NCBI GenBank assembly: GCA_002314325.1
Contig: DCFC01000039.1
Location: 10,301-49,262, forward strand
Length of the DNA: 38,962 nt
Source: Megamonas hypermegale
GTDB lineage: Bacteria; Bacillota; Negativicutes; Selenomonadales; Selenomonadaceae
Direction: 5' to 3'
The notes under the pieces are model-generated. The model saw only the letters and a program-made list of their open reading frames with translations. It ran no database searches and had not been told where the DNA came from. Positions 32,106-38,962 of the stretch are shown here, in pieces; positions within the stretch are counted from its first letter, which is position 1; every line of letters starts with the position of its first letter. Position numbers and translations under genes: made by a program.

Positions 32106-33440
32106 ATGTTGAAAGCAGGTTTTATAAGTCTGGGCTGTTCCAAAAATCTGGTGGATACGGAAGTAATGCTGGGTATTCTGGCGAAAAACAATGTGGAGAT
32201 TACGCCGGAACCGGCTAAAGCCGATATTTTAATTGTAAATACATGCACGTTTATTCAGTCGGCAAAGGAAGAGTCCATTACGACGGTTTTGAATATGGCT
32301 GAATATAAGCAGAGCGGCAAATGCCGTTCGCTGATTATCGCAGGTTGTATGGGTCAAAGATACGGCGAGGAACTTTTGAAGGAATTTCCGGAAGTCGACG
32401 CGATTGTCGGCACCGGTGCATGGAGCCGTATTATGGAAGCTGTCGATGCGACGGTGAATGAACATAAGCGCGTGCTCATCACGGGCGAGTCGAAGGAAAT
32501 ATATACGGCCGCCTCGCCGCGTATTTTTACGACACCGTTTTATACGGCGTATATAAAAATCGCTGAAGGCTGCAATCACCGCTGTGCTTACTGCGCTATA
32601 CCGTATGTGCGCGGCAATTACCGCAGCCGCACGATTGAGGATATCAAGCAGGAAGTAGAACATTTAGCACAGCAGGGTGTGAAGGAATTTAACATCATCG
32701 CGCAGGATACGACATATTACGGTCAGGATATTTACGGCAAGCCGTCTTTGGTGGAATTATTAAAAGAACTCGTTAAAATCGACAAAGTGAAATGGCTGCG
32801 TATTCAGTATGCTTATCCGCATACATTCAGCGATGAACTGATTGACCTCATTGCCAGCGAGGACAAAATCTGCAATTACGTCGACTTGCCGCTGCAGCAC
32901 GCGCATAATGCCGTTTTGCGTAGCATGCGCCGCACTGATACGCGTGAGAGCATTGAAATTCTGCTGGATAAACTGCGCAAGCGCATACCGAATGTTGTCA
33001 TTCGTTCCAGCTTTATCGTCGGTTTTCCGGGCGAAACGGCTTCGCAGTATGCGTCGCTGCGCGATTTTCTGGAAAAACAGCGTTTTGACAAAGTGGGTAT
33101 CTTCTCTTACTCGCGTGAAGAAGGCACACCGGCTTATGATATGCCAAACCAGGTTCCGGAAGATATCATGCAGGAACGCTATCATGATTTGATGAGCTTG
33201 CAAAGCAAGATTTCCGAAACAATCAATATATCTATGGAAGGCAAAATCGTGGACGTGCTCATAGAAGGCCGCGATGATGAACAGCATATAGCGTACGGCC
33301 GTTCCTACCGTGAAGCACCGGAGGTGGACGGTCAGGTATTTGTGGAAAACGACGATACCAGCCAGCCGGGCGATATTATCAAAGTGAGAATATTGCAGGG
33401 CTTTGACTATGATGTTGTCGGTGAACGTGTAGAAGATTGA
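32106..33440 (+). CDS. rimO: Ribosomal protein S12 methylthiotransferase
   Basis: RimO is a radical-SAM enzyme that adds a methylthio group to an aspartate of ribosomal protein S12. The 444-residue protein has the N-terminal UPF0004 domain with GFISLGCSKNLVDTE, NTCTF and GCMGQRYG (the three cysteines of the second cluster). The radical-SAM motif Cys156, Cys160, Cys163 (CNHRCAYC) follows, and a C-terminal TRAM domain ends it. The start GFISLGCSKN and the IPYVRGNYRSR context fit RimO rather than MiaB. cinA follows closely. Confidence 0.94.
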   Translation: MLKAGFISLGCSKNLVDTEVMLGILAKNNVEITPEPAKADILIVNTCTFIQSAKEESITTVLNMAEYKQSGKCRSLIIAGCMGQRYGEELLKEFPEVDAIVGTGAWSRIMEAVDATVNEHKRVLITGESKEIYTAASPRIFTTPFYTAYIKIAEGCNHRCAYCAIPYVRGNYRSRTIEDIKQEVEHLAQQGVKEFNIIAQDTTYYGQDIYGKPSLVELLKELVKIDKVKWLRIQYAYPHTFSDELIDLIASEDKICNYVDLPLQHAHNAVLRSMRRTDTRESIEILLDKLRKRIPNVVIRSSFIVGFPGETASQYASLRDFLEKQRFDKVGIFSYSREEGTPAYDMPNQVPEDIMQERYHDLMSLQSKISETINISMEGKIVDVLIEGRDDEQHIAYGRSYREAPEVDGQVFVENDDTSQPGDIIKVRILQGFDYDVVGERVED

Positions 33441-33463
33441 TTGAGGCTGAGAGGAAATTTTTT

Positions 33464-34714
33464 ATGAAAGTTGAAATTGTAACAACGGGCAGTGAGCTTT
33501 TATTAGGACAGATTGTCAATACGAATGCGGCATACATGTCACAGCGTCTTAACGATTTGGGCTTTGACGTGATTTATCAGACGACGGTTGGCGACAATCA
33601 CGACCGCATGAAGGAAGTGCTGGAACATGCGCTGTCGCGTGCAGATATCGTTATCACCTCGGGCGGGCTCGGGCCGACGCAGGGTGATATTACAAAGGAA
33701 GTATCGGCGGAAATTTTCGGCCGCAAGATGAAACTTCATGCGGAAAGCAAACGCCGCATGGAAGAGAGATTTGCGCAGCGTCATGTTGTCTGGACCGATA
33801 ACAATCTGCGGCAGGTAACGCTGCCGGAAGGTGCGGAAGTATTTTTGAACTACAACGGTATCGCTTCCGGCGTGGTTTTGGAAAACAACGGCAAATATTT
33901 AATCAATCTGCCGGGACCGCCGAGCGAAATGAAGGACATGTTTGAACGCAGTCTGAAACCGTTTTTGCAGCGCAAATTCGGCTTTAAGCACGTTATCGTT
34001 TCCAAAGTGCTCAATACGATGGGACTGGGCGAGTCCCTTTTGGAAACGGAGATTAAGGATTTGATTTTGGCGCAGTCCAATCCGACTTTGGCGCTTTTAA
34101 TCCGTCCTGCCGGTGTAATTATCCGCATTACGGCGAAAGCCGACACGCGCGAGCAGGCGGAAGAGATGATTGCGCAGATGGAGGAAAGAATCCGTCAGCG
34201 CGTCGGTTCGTATATATATGCCGCCAATGATGAAAATCTGGAGGAAATCGTGGCAAAACTGCTGCGGGACAACTGCATAAAAGTTTCCTGCGCCGAATCG
34301 TGCACAGGCGGTATGCTGGCGCAGCGCCTGACTTCCATTTCCGGCAGTTCGTCCTATCTGGACGGCAGTATTGTGACATACAGTAATGACGTTAAAACAA
34401 AATTCTTAAGCGTGGATGAAGACCTGCTCTGCGCCAAAGGTGCTGTCTGCGCCGAAGTGGCTGGTCATATGGCGGAAGGCGTCGTACAGATGTTCAACTC
34501 CGATATCGGTGTCGGCATAACGGGCATAGCAGGACCTACGGGCGGCACAAAGACGAAGCCGGTCGGTCTGGTGTATATTGGTGTTTCCGGTAAATACGGC
34601 ACGGAAGTTACGGAAAATCATTTCGGCGGCACAAGAGACGAAGTGAGATACCGTGCTACGCAGCAGGCGCTGTTCATGCTTCGCCAGTATATACTGAAAA
34701 ACATTAAGAAATAA
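33464..34714 (+). CDS. cinA: CinA-family protein (MoaB-like domain plus PncC amidase)
   Basis: The ATG at 33464 has GAGAGG ahead of it. An in-frame TTG at 33437 overlaps rimO and is unlikely. The 416-residue protein has the N-terminal molybdopterin-like domain (EIVTTGSELLLGQIVNTNA; TSGGLGPTQGDITKE; LPGPPSEM) and the C-terminal PncC domain (SCAESCTGGMLAQRLTSISGSS; GITGIAGPTGGTKTKPVG). Together they hydrolyse ADP-ribose-type nucleotides and deamidate nicotinamide mononucleotide. In many Firmicutes recA follows cinA, but here a MITE and an RNA helicase do. Its stop codon lies in the duplication that flanks MITE copy 3. Confidence 0.95.
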   Translation: MKVEIVTTGSELLLGQIVNTNAAYMSQRLNDLGFDVIYQTTVGDNHDRMKEVLEHALSRADIVITSGGLGPTQGDITKEVSAEIFGRKMKLHAESKRRMEERFAQRHVVWTDNNLRQVTLPEGAEVFLNYNGIASGVVLENNGKYLINLPGPPSEMKDMFERSLKPFLQRKFGFKHVIVSKVLNTMGLGESLLETEIKDLILAQSNPTLALLIRPAGVIIRITAKADTREQAEEMIAQMEERIRQRVGSYIYAANDENLEEIVAKLLRDNCIKVSCAESCTGGMLAQRLTSISGSSSYLDGSIVTYSNDVKTKFLSVDEDLLCAKGAVCAEVAGHMAEGVVQMFNSDIGVGITGIAGPTGGTKTKPVGLVYIGVSGKYGTEVTENHFGGTRDEVRYRATQQALFMLRQYILKNIKK

Positions 34715-34721
34715 CGACTAT

Positions 34722-34836
34722 TCGTTGTGCTGGCAAGACATCGAGCTATAATACTTTATATTTGTTCGATGTTGTCACTTAACCTCACTAAATATAAAGT
34801 ATTATACTGCTTTCGGAAATTGACTGGCATAACAGG
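34722..34836 (-). mobile_element. MITE-like element, copy 3, with 10-bp target duplication
   Basis: On the minus strand this repeats the copy at 22955 closely: CCTGTTATGCCAGTC start, the AGCAGTATAATACTTTATAT arm, AGTGAGGTTAAGTGACAACA centre, the complementary arm, and an end CCAGCACAACGA. TAACGACTAT occurs directly on both sides (34712-34721 and 34837-34846), a perfect ten-base target-site duplication. The left duplicate includes the cinA stop codon. This shows the family moves by transposition. The transposase must be supplied from elsewhere. Confidence 0.9.
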
Positions 34837-34884
34837 TAACGACTATAATTAAGGTCATTTATATAATATACAGGAGGATTTTTT

Positions 34885-36474
34885 TTGGAAGACAATATTA
34901 TTAAATTTGAAGATATGCAGCTTAGCAAAAAAGTATTGAACGCGGTAAAGGATATGGGTTTTGAAGAACCGTCTCCAATACAGGCCAAAACGATACCGTT
35001 AGCGCTGGAAGGACACGATGTAATCGGACAGGCGCAGACTGGTACGGGCAAAACGGCGGCATTCGGCATTCCGACGATTGAACAGATAGATGAAAAAAAT
35101 AAATACATTCAGGCGCTCGTACTGACGCCGACACGCGAACTTGCTATTCAGATTGCGGAAGAATTCAACAAAATCGGTAAGTATAAAAAAATAAAGACAT
35201 TGCCGGTTTACGGCGGCCAGATGATTGACCGTCAAATCCGCGCACTGCGCTTCGGCGTAAAAATTGTTGTCGGCACGCCGGGCAGATTGATTGACCATAT
35301 CCGCCGCAATACGATTAAGCTCGACCATGTGAGAATGCTGGTGCTCGATGAAGCGGATGAAATGCTGGATATGGGCTTTATCGAGGATATCGAGGAAATT
35401 ATGTCCAATCTGGCGCAGAAAGAGGACAGACAGACCTTGCTGTTTTCCGCGACTATGCCGGCGCCGATTGAACGTCTTGCCAGAAATTATATGAATGACC
35501 CGCAAAAAGTCATGATTAGCCGCGAACAGCTCACTGTTCCGTCCGTTGACCAGCTCTATTTCGAAACGCGCGACAAATTTGAAGGTCTGTGCCGTGTGCT
35601 CGATATCGAAGACAGCGGCAAATACATCATTTTCTGCCGCACGAAGAAAAATGTTGATGATTTGCAGGCATCGCTTCAGGTGCGCGGTTATATGGCAGGC
35701 AGTCTGCACGGTGATATGAGTCAGGCGCAGCGCGACAGAGTTATGCGCCGCTTCCGCGAAGGCAAGCTGGAAATTCTCATCGCGACGGATGTAGCGGCGC
35801 GCGGTATCGACATTGACGATATCAGCCACGTTATAAACTTCGATATACCGCAGGACCCGGAATCGTACGTGCACCGCATCGGCCGTACGGGCAGAGCGGG
35901 CCGCACCGGTATCGCCGTAACGTTTATCGAACCGAAGGAATACCGCCAGCTCAAGCTGATTGAACGCACGACGAAATCCCGCATGATACGCGGTGAGTTG
36001 CCGACACCGGCGGACGTTATCGAACGCCAGCGCGAAGCGATAAAGGAACGCCTCTTAAAAACGCTCGCCAACAATACGTATTCCGATTATCACCTGATTA
36101 TTTCCGATATTGCCAACGAAGGCTATGATTATGTGGATATCGCAGCGGCTGCATTGCAGCTTTCCGTCGAAGGCGTGAAGGAAAAAGAAGACAAACCGCT
36201 CGACGAACGTTTTGAAAATACGGGCGGCGCACCGGGCATGGTTCGCCTGTTCCTCAATATTGGTCGCAAGCAGGGTATCCGCCCGCAGGATATCGTGCGC
36301 AGTTTTGCTTCCGAAGTCGATATTCCGGGAAGCGTCATCGGCGTGATAAATATCTATGATAAATTCACTTTCGTGGAAGTGCCGAAGGATATTGCGGAAA
36401 AAGTAATCTCTGTAATGCACCGCAACACGATTAAAGGATATAAACTCAATATAGAACCGGCAAAAGGTAAATAA
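34885..36474 (+). CDS. DEAD-box RNA helicase with DbpA-type RNA-binding domain
   Basis: The TTG start at 34885 follows CAGGAGGA. The 529-residue ATP-dependent RNA helicase has the Q motif near PSPIQAKTIP (29-38), motif I AQTGTGKT (50-57), DEAD at 155-158, SAT, and HRIGRTGRAGRTG. A C-terminal DbpA-like RRM (about 448-525, GMVRLFLNIGRKQGIRPQD) follows. This architecture is shared by DeaD/CsdA, DbpA and CshA types, which act in ribosome assembly, RNA decay and cold growth. The exact member cannot be settled by eye, and CsdA/DeaD is the closest in length. MITE copy 3 lies between it and cinA. Confidence 0.93.
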   Translation: MEDNIIKFEDMQLSKKVLNAVKDMGFEEPSPIQAKTIPLALEGHDVIGQAQTGTGKTAAFGIPTIEQIDEKNKYIQALVLTPTRELAIQIAEEFNKIGKYKKIKTLPVYGGQMIDRQIRALRFGVKIVVGTPGRLIDHIRRNTIKLDHVRMLVLDEADEMLDMGFIEDIEEIMSNLAQKEDRQTLLFSATMPAPIERLARNYMNDPQKVMISREQLTVPSVDQLYFETRDKFEGLCRVLDIEDSGKYIIFCRTKKNVDDLQASLQVRGYMAGSLHGDMSQAQRDRVMRRFREGKLEILIATDVAARGIDIDDISHVINFDIPQDPESYVHRIGRTGRAGRTGIAVTFIEPKEYRQLKLIERTTKSRMIRGELPTPADVIERQREAIKERLLKTLANNTYSDYHLIISDIANEGYDYVDIAAAALQLSVEGVKEKEDKPLDERFENTGGAPGMVRLFLNIGRKQGIRPQDIVRSFASEVDIPGSVIGVINIYDKFTFVEVPKDIAEKVISVMHRNTIKGYKLNIEPAKGK

Positions 36475-36480
36475 ATAAAG

Positions 36481-36518
36481 AAAAGGGCTTGAAACTGTTT
36501 ATGGTTTCAGGCCCTTTT
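36481..36518. terminator. Bidirectional terminator between the helicase gene and uvrB
   Basis: AAAAGGGCTTGAAAC pairs with GTTTCAGGCCCTTTT (one G-U pair) around a short loop. Both genes end here. Confidence 0.88.
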
Positions 36519-36528
36519 TGCTGTCAAA

Positions 36529-38556
36529 TTATTTTTTTGTATCGCTCAGTTCGAAAATGATGTCGCGAAGCTGCACCGCCCGTTCAAATTCAAGATTGCG
36601 CGAAGCTTCCTGCATTTCTTTGGTGAGTGACAGTATGAGTTTTTTCTTTTCTTTCGCCGTCATTTTCGGTTTTTTCTTCGTTGGTTTTGCACTGTAGTCG
36701 GCTTTTTCTTCCGCCACCATTGTCGTTTCGATGAGGTTTTTCACTTTTTTCTTTATCGTCTGCGGAATGATGTGATGTTTTTCATTGTATTCATGCTGCA
36801 CGGCGCGGCGGCGGTTCGTTTCGTCAATCGCCTTTTGCATGGAGTCCGTAATCCGGTCGGCATACATGATTACCTTTCCGGCGGCATTGCGCGCCGCGCG
36901 CCCTATCGTCTGTATCAGTGACGTTTCCGAGCGCAAAAAGCCTTCTTTGTCCGCGTCCAGTATGGCGACGAGCGAAACTTCCGGCATGTCCAGCCCTTCA
37001 CGCAGCAGATTTATGCCGACGAGCACGTCGAATTTGCCCATACGCAGGTCGCGGATAATTTCCGCGCGTTCAATCGTGGCGATATCCGAGTGGAGATAGC
37101 GCACTTTTACGCCCATTTCTTTTAAATAGTCGGTCAGATTTTCCGCCATTTTTTTCGTGAGTGTCGTAATCAGCACACGCTCGTCTTTTTTCACACGCAG
37201 TTTGATTTCGCCGAGCAAATCGTCAATCTGCCCTTCCAGCGGGCGCACCTCTATTTCCGGGTCCAACAGGCCCGTCGGGCGGATAATCTGTTCCACAATC
37301 TGATTGGCTTGCTCTAGTTCATACTGGGCAGGCGTTGCCGATACGTAAACTATCTGGTTGATATGCTGCTCGAACTCCTCAAAACGCAGCGGGCGGTTGT
37401 CAAATGCCGAAGGCAGACGGAACCCGTTGGCGACGAGCGACTCCTTGCGCGAGCGGTCGCCGGCGTACATGGCGCGTATCTGCGGAATTGTCACATGCGA
37501 TTCGTCAATCACAATCATGAAATCGTCAGGAAAATAATCGAGCAGCGTATACGGCGCTTCGCCTTTCTTTCTGCCTGTCAGATGGCGCGAATAGTTTTCA
37601 ATGCCGGAGCAGTAGCCCATTTCCTCCATCGTTTCCAAATCGTAATTTGTGCGCTGCTCGAGGCGCTGCGCTTCCAGCAGTTTATTATCATCGCGGAAAA
37701 TTTTCAGCTGCTCTTGCAATTCTTTCTGAATGGAGTCGAGTGCATTTTTCATATGCTCTTTGGAAGTAACGTAATGAGAAGCCGGATAAATCAGAACGTG
37801 TTTGCGCTCGCCGTAGACCTGCCCCGTAATCGTATCCACTTCCAGAATACGGTCAATCTCATCACCGAACAGCTCGATGCGCACGGCTCTGTCACTGTAT
37901 CCCGCCGGAAAAATTTCAATCACGTCGCCGCGTACTCTGAATTTGCCGCGGTCAAAGTTGATATCATTGCGTTCGTATTGAATAGAAACGAGTTTGCGCA
38001 GGATTTCATCGCGCGGATATTCCTGTCCTTCGCGCACTGACAGCACCAAATCGTAGTAATCCTCCGGTGAACCGAGACCGTATATGCACGAAACACTGGC
38101 AACGATAATCACATCGCGCCGTTCAAACAATGAACATGTCGCCGAATGGCGCAGTTTATCAATTTCATCGTTGATGGACGAGTCTTTTTCGATATACGTA
38201 TCCGTTTGGGCAATATATGCTTCCGGCTGGTAGTAATCATAATAGCTGACAAAATATTCCACCGCATTGTGCGGGAAAAATTCCTTGAACTCACTGGCAA
38301 GCTGCGCGGCAAGCGTTTTATTGTGCGCAATGACCAAAGTAGGTTTTTGCACTTTTTCAATCAGTTTGGCAATCGTGAACGTCTTGCCCGTTCCCGTAGC
38401 GCCCAGCAGAACCTGCGCCGTCTGCCCGTTTTCAATACCGCGCGCCAGCTTTTCAATCGCCTGCGGCTGGTCGCCCGTCGGCTCAAAGGGAGCTTCCACT
38501 TTAAACGGTATTTTCTGTTCTATTTGCAATGTATTCAATTTAGGTATACTTACCAT
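36529..38556 (-). CDS. uvrB: UvrB, excision repair damage recognition
   Basis: UvrB verifies DNA damage delivered by UvrA and loads UvrC. The full-length 675-residue protein has the P-loop GATGTGKT at 52-59, the beta-hairpin [15 protein letters not shown] near 98-112 that inserts into [36 protein letters not shown], and the C-terminal UVR motif ([18 protein letters not shown]) for UvrC contact. No uvrA or uvrC is adjacent in the window. The gene faces the helicase gene and shares its terminator. Confidence 0.98.
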   Translation of the reverse strand: MVSIPKLNTLQIEQKIPFKVEAPFEPTGDQPQAIEKLARGIENGQTAQVLLGATGTGKTFTIAKLIEKVQKPTLVIAHNKTLAAQLASEFKEFFPHNAVEYFVSYYDYYQPEAYIAQTDTYIEKDSSINDEIDKLRHSATCSLFERRDVIIVASVSCIYGLGSPEDYYDLVLSVREGQEYPRDEILRKLVSIQYERNDINFDRGKFRVRGDVIEIFPAGYSDRAVRIELFGDEIDRILEVDTITGQVYGERKHVLIYPASHYVTSKEHMKNALDSIQKELQEQLKIFRDDNKLLEAQRLEQRTNYDLETMEEMGYCSGIENYSRHLTGRKKGEAPYTLLDYFPDDFMIVIDESHVTIPQIRAMYAGDRSRKESLVANGFRLPSAFDNRPLRFEEFEQHINQIVYVSATPAQYELEQANQIVEQIIRPTGLLDPEIEVRPLEGQIDDLLGEIKLRVKKDERVLITTLTKKMAENLTDYLKEMGVKVRYLHSDIATIERAEIIRDLRMGKFDVLVGINLLREGLDMPEVSLVAILDADKEGFLRSETSLIQTIGRAARNAAGKVIMYADRITDSMQKAIDETNRRRAVQHEYNEKHHIIPQTIKKKVKNLIETTMVAEEKADYSAKPTKKKPKMTAKEKKKLILSLTKEMQEASRNLEFERAVQLRDIIFELSDTKK

Positions 38557-38641
38557 AAAATCATCCTTTTATTTTAATAAATTGCACTTCGAGCAGATTG
38601 CCCCGTGCAAAATAATTATATCATATTAAACATCTGATATT

Positions 38642-38939
38642 GTTCGTTTTTCTTTGCTGCAAAGAAAAACGAACCAAAAAGAAACATTGTTTAACGTTTC
38701 GCTATCGCTGCACTGGGCGAGCCTTTGTGGCTCTCGAATATGAAGAAGCGGTACAAAAGGCTCGAAGCGTTTGGAATTTGGCTCGTGCCTTCTGTTTCCA
38801 GCAGGAGCTTAAATTGAGCTGTAAACGTATATTTCGCTAGTTATGCTAAAACTTTATTCCACTTTTGAGATTTTCACGGTAGCTTTAGCTATTAAAAATA
38901 AAATTTATTAGATGTGCCTTTAGTTCAAATGTTTGAGCG
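38642..38939 (-). repeat. Right copy of the dispersed repeat
   Basis: This is the reverse complement, block for block, of 1-300. It begins with a perfect palindrome, GTTCGTTTTTCTTTGC, one T, and its complement (38642-38674). CTGCACTGGGCGAGCC, CGTTTGGAATTTGGCTCGTGC and ACGGTAGCTTTAGCTATT follow, and it ends GTTCAAATGTTTGAGCG (38923-38939). A 66-codon frame in it has no sign of being real. The window ends 23 bases further on. Confidence 0.78.
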
Positions 38940-38962
38940 AAGCGAGTTTTTGAACGTTACAG

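Noticed and set aside
38640..38840. A 66-codon plus-strand frame in the right-hand repeat
   Set aside because: It consists of repeat sequence, lacks a ribosome site, and its counterpart in the left copy is not open in the same way.

Overview
The window looks like a chromosomal segment of a low-to-mid GC Firmicute that makes a meso-diaminopimelate cell wall. The best fit is a Negativicute (Selenomonadales, perhaps close to Megamonas). This rests on the cell-wall cluster with DUF881 and small-basic-protein genes next to ftsZ, the Ile T-box in front of a clostridial-type long ileS, the rimO-cinA pair and strong Shine-Dalgarno sites. The genus is a guess. No rRNA, tRNA, integrase or transposase gene was seen.

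Layout. 1-300 and 38642-38939 are inverted copies of one dispersed repeat and bracket the window. 322-3782 is an Ile-specific T-box leader and ileS. 3830-4312 (minus strand) is a ProX/YbaK-type deacylase. 4343-14773 is an AT-rich island holding a complete type I-B CRISPR-Cas locus: cas6-cas8b(cas11b)-cas7-cas5-cas3-cas4-cas1-cas2, a leader, and an array of 13 repeats and 12 spacers. 14778-15545 (minus strand) holds a second YbaK-type protein and a DUF1858 CxxC protein. 15696-18739 holds a divergent Lgt-like membrane protein, a polysaccharide deacetylase, rsmH and ftsL. 19082-30952 is murE-murF-mraY-murD-murG-murC-ddl-ftsQ-DUF881-sbp-ftsZ. After it come an orphan solute-binding protein, rimO, cinA, a DbpA-type DEAD-box helicase, and uvrB on the minus strand.

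The most exciting part is the 490-bp gap in front of cas6. It carries degenerate CRISPR repeats in antisense orientation behind a good minus-strand promoter. Facing them is a strong plus-strand promoter that drives a 24-codon cationic amphipathic peptide. The spacer-like segment after the best degenerate repeat matches the start region of the peptide transcript over 14 contiguous bases, beginning at the seed end, with a TCA PAM-like triplet next to it. This is the architecture of a CRISPR-repressed toxin-antitoxin (CreTA): a crRNA-like RNA would guide Cascade to silence a toxin, so that loss of Cascade releases it. A second, palindromic promoter then drives cas6.

A three-copy MITE-like family sits between ftsL and murE, between mraY and murD, and after cinA. 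The copy before murE carries an insert holding a 33-bp exact copy of part of cas7, and the genomic cas7 site has TTTCA at the PAM position for the antisense orientation. The cell-wall cluster lacks mraZ, ftsI, ftsW, murB and ftsA at their common places. A strong terminator and a MITE stand where ftsI is usually found.
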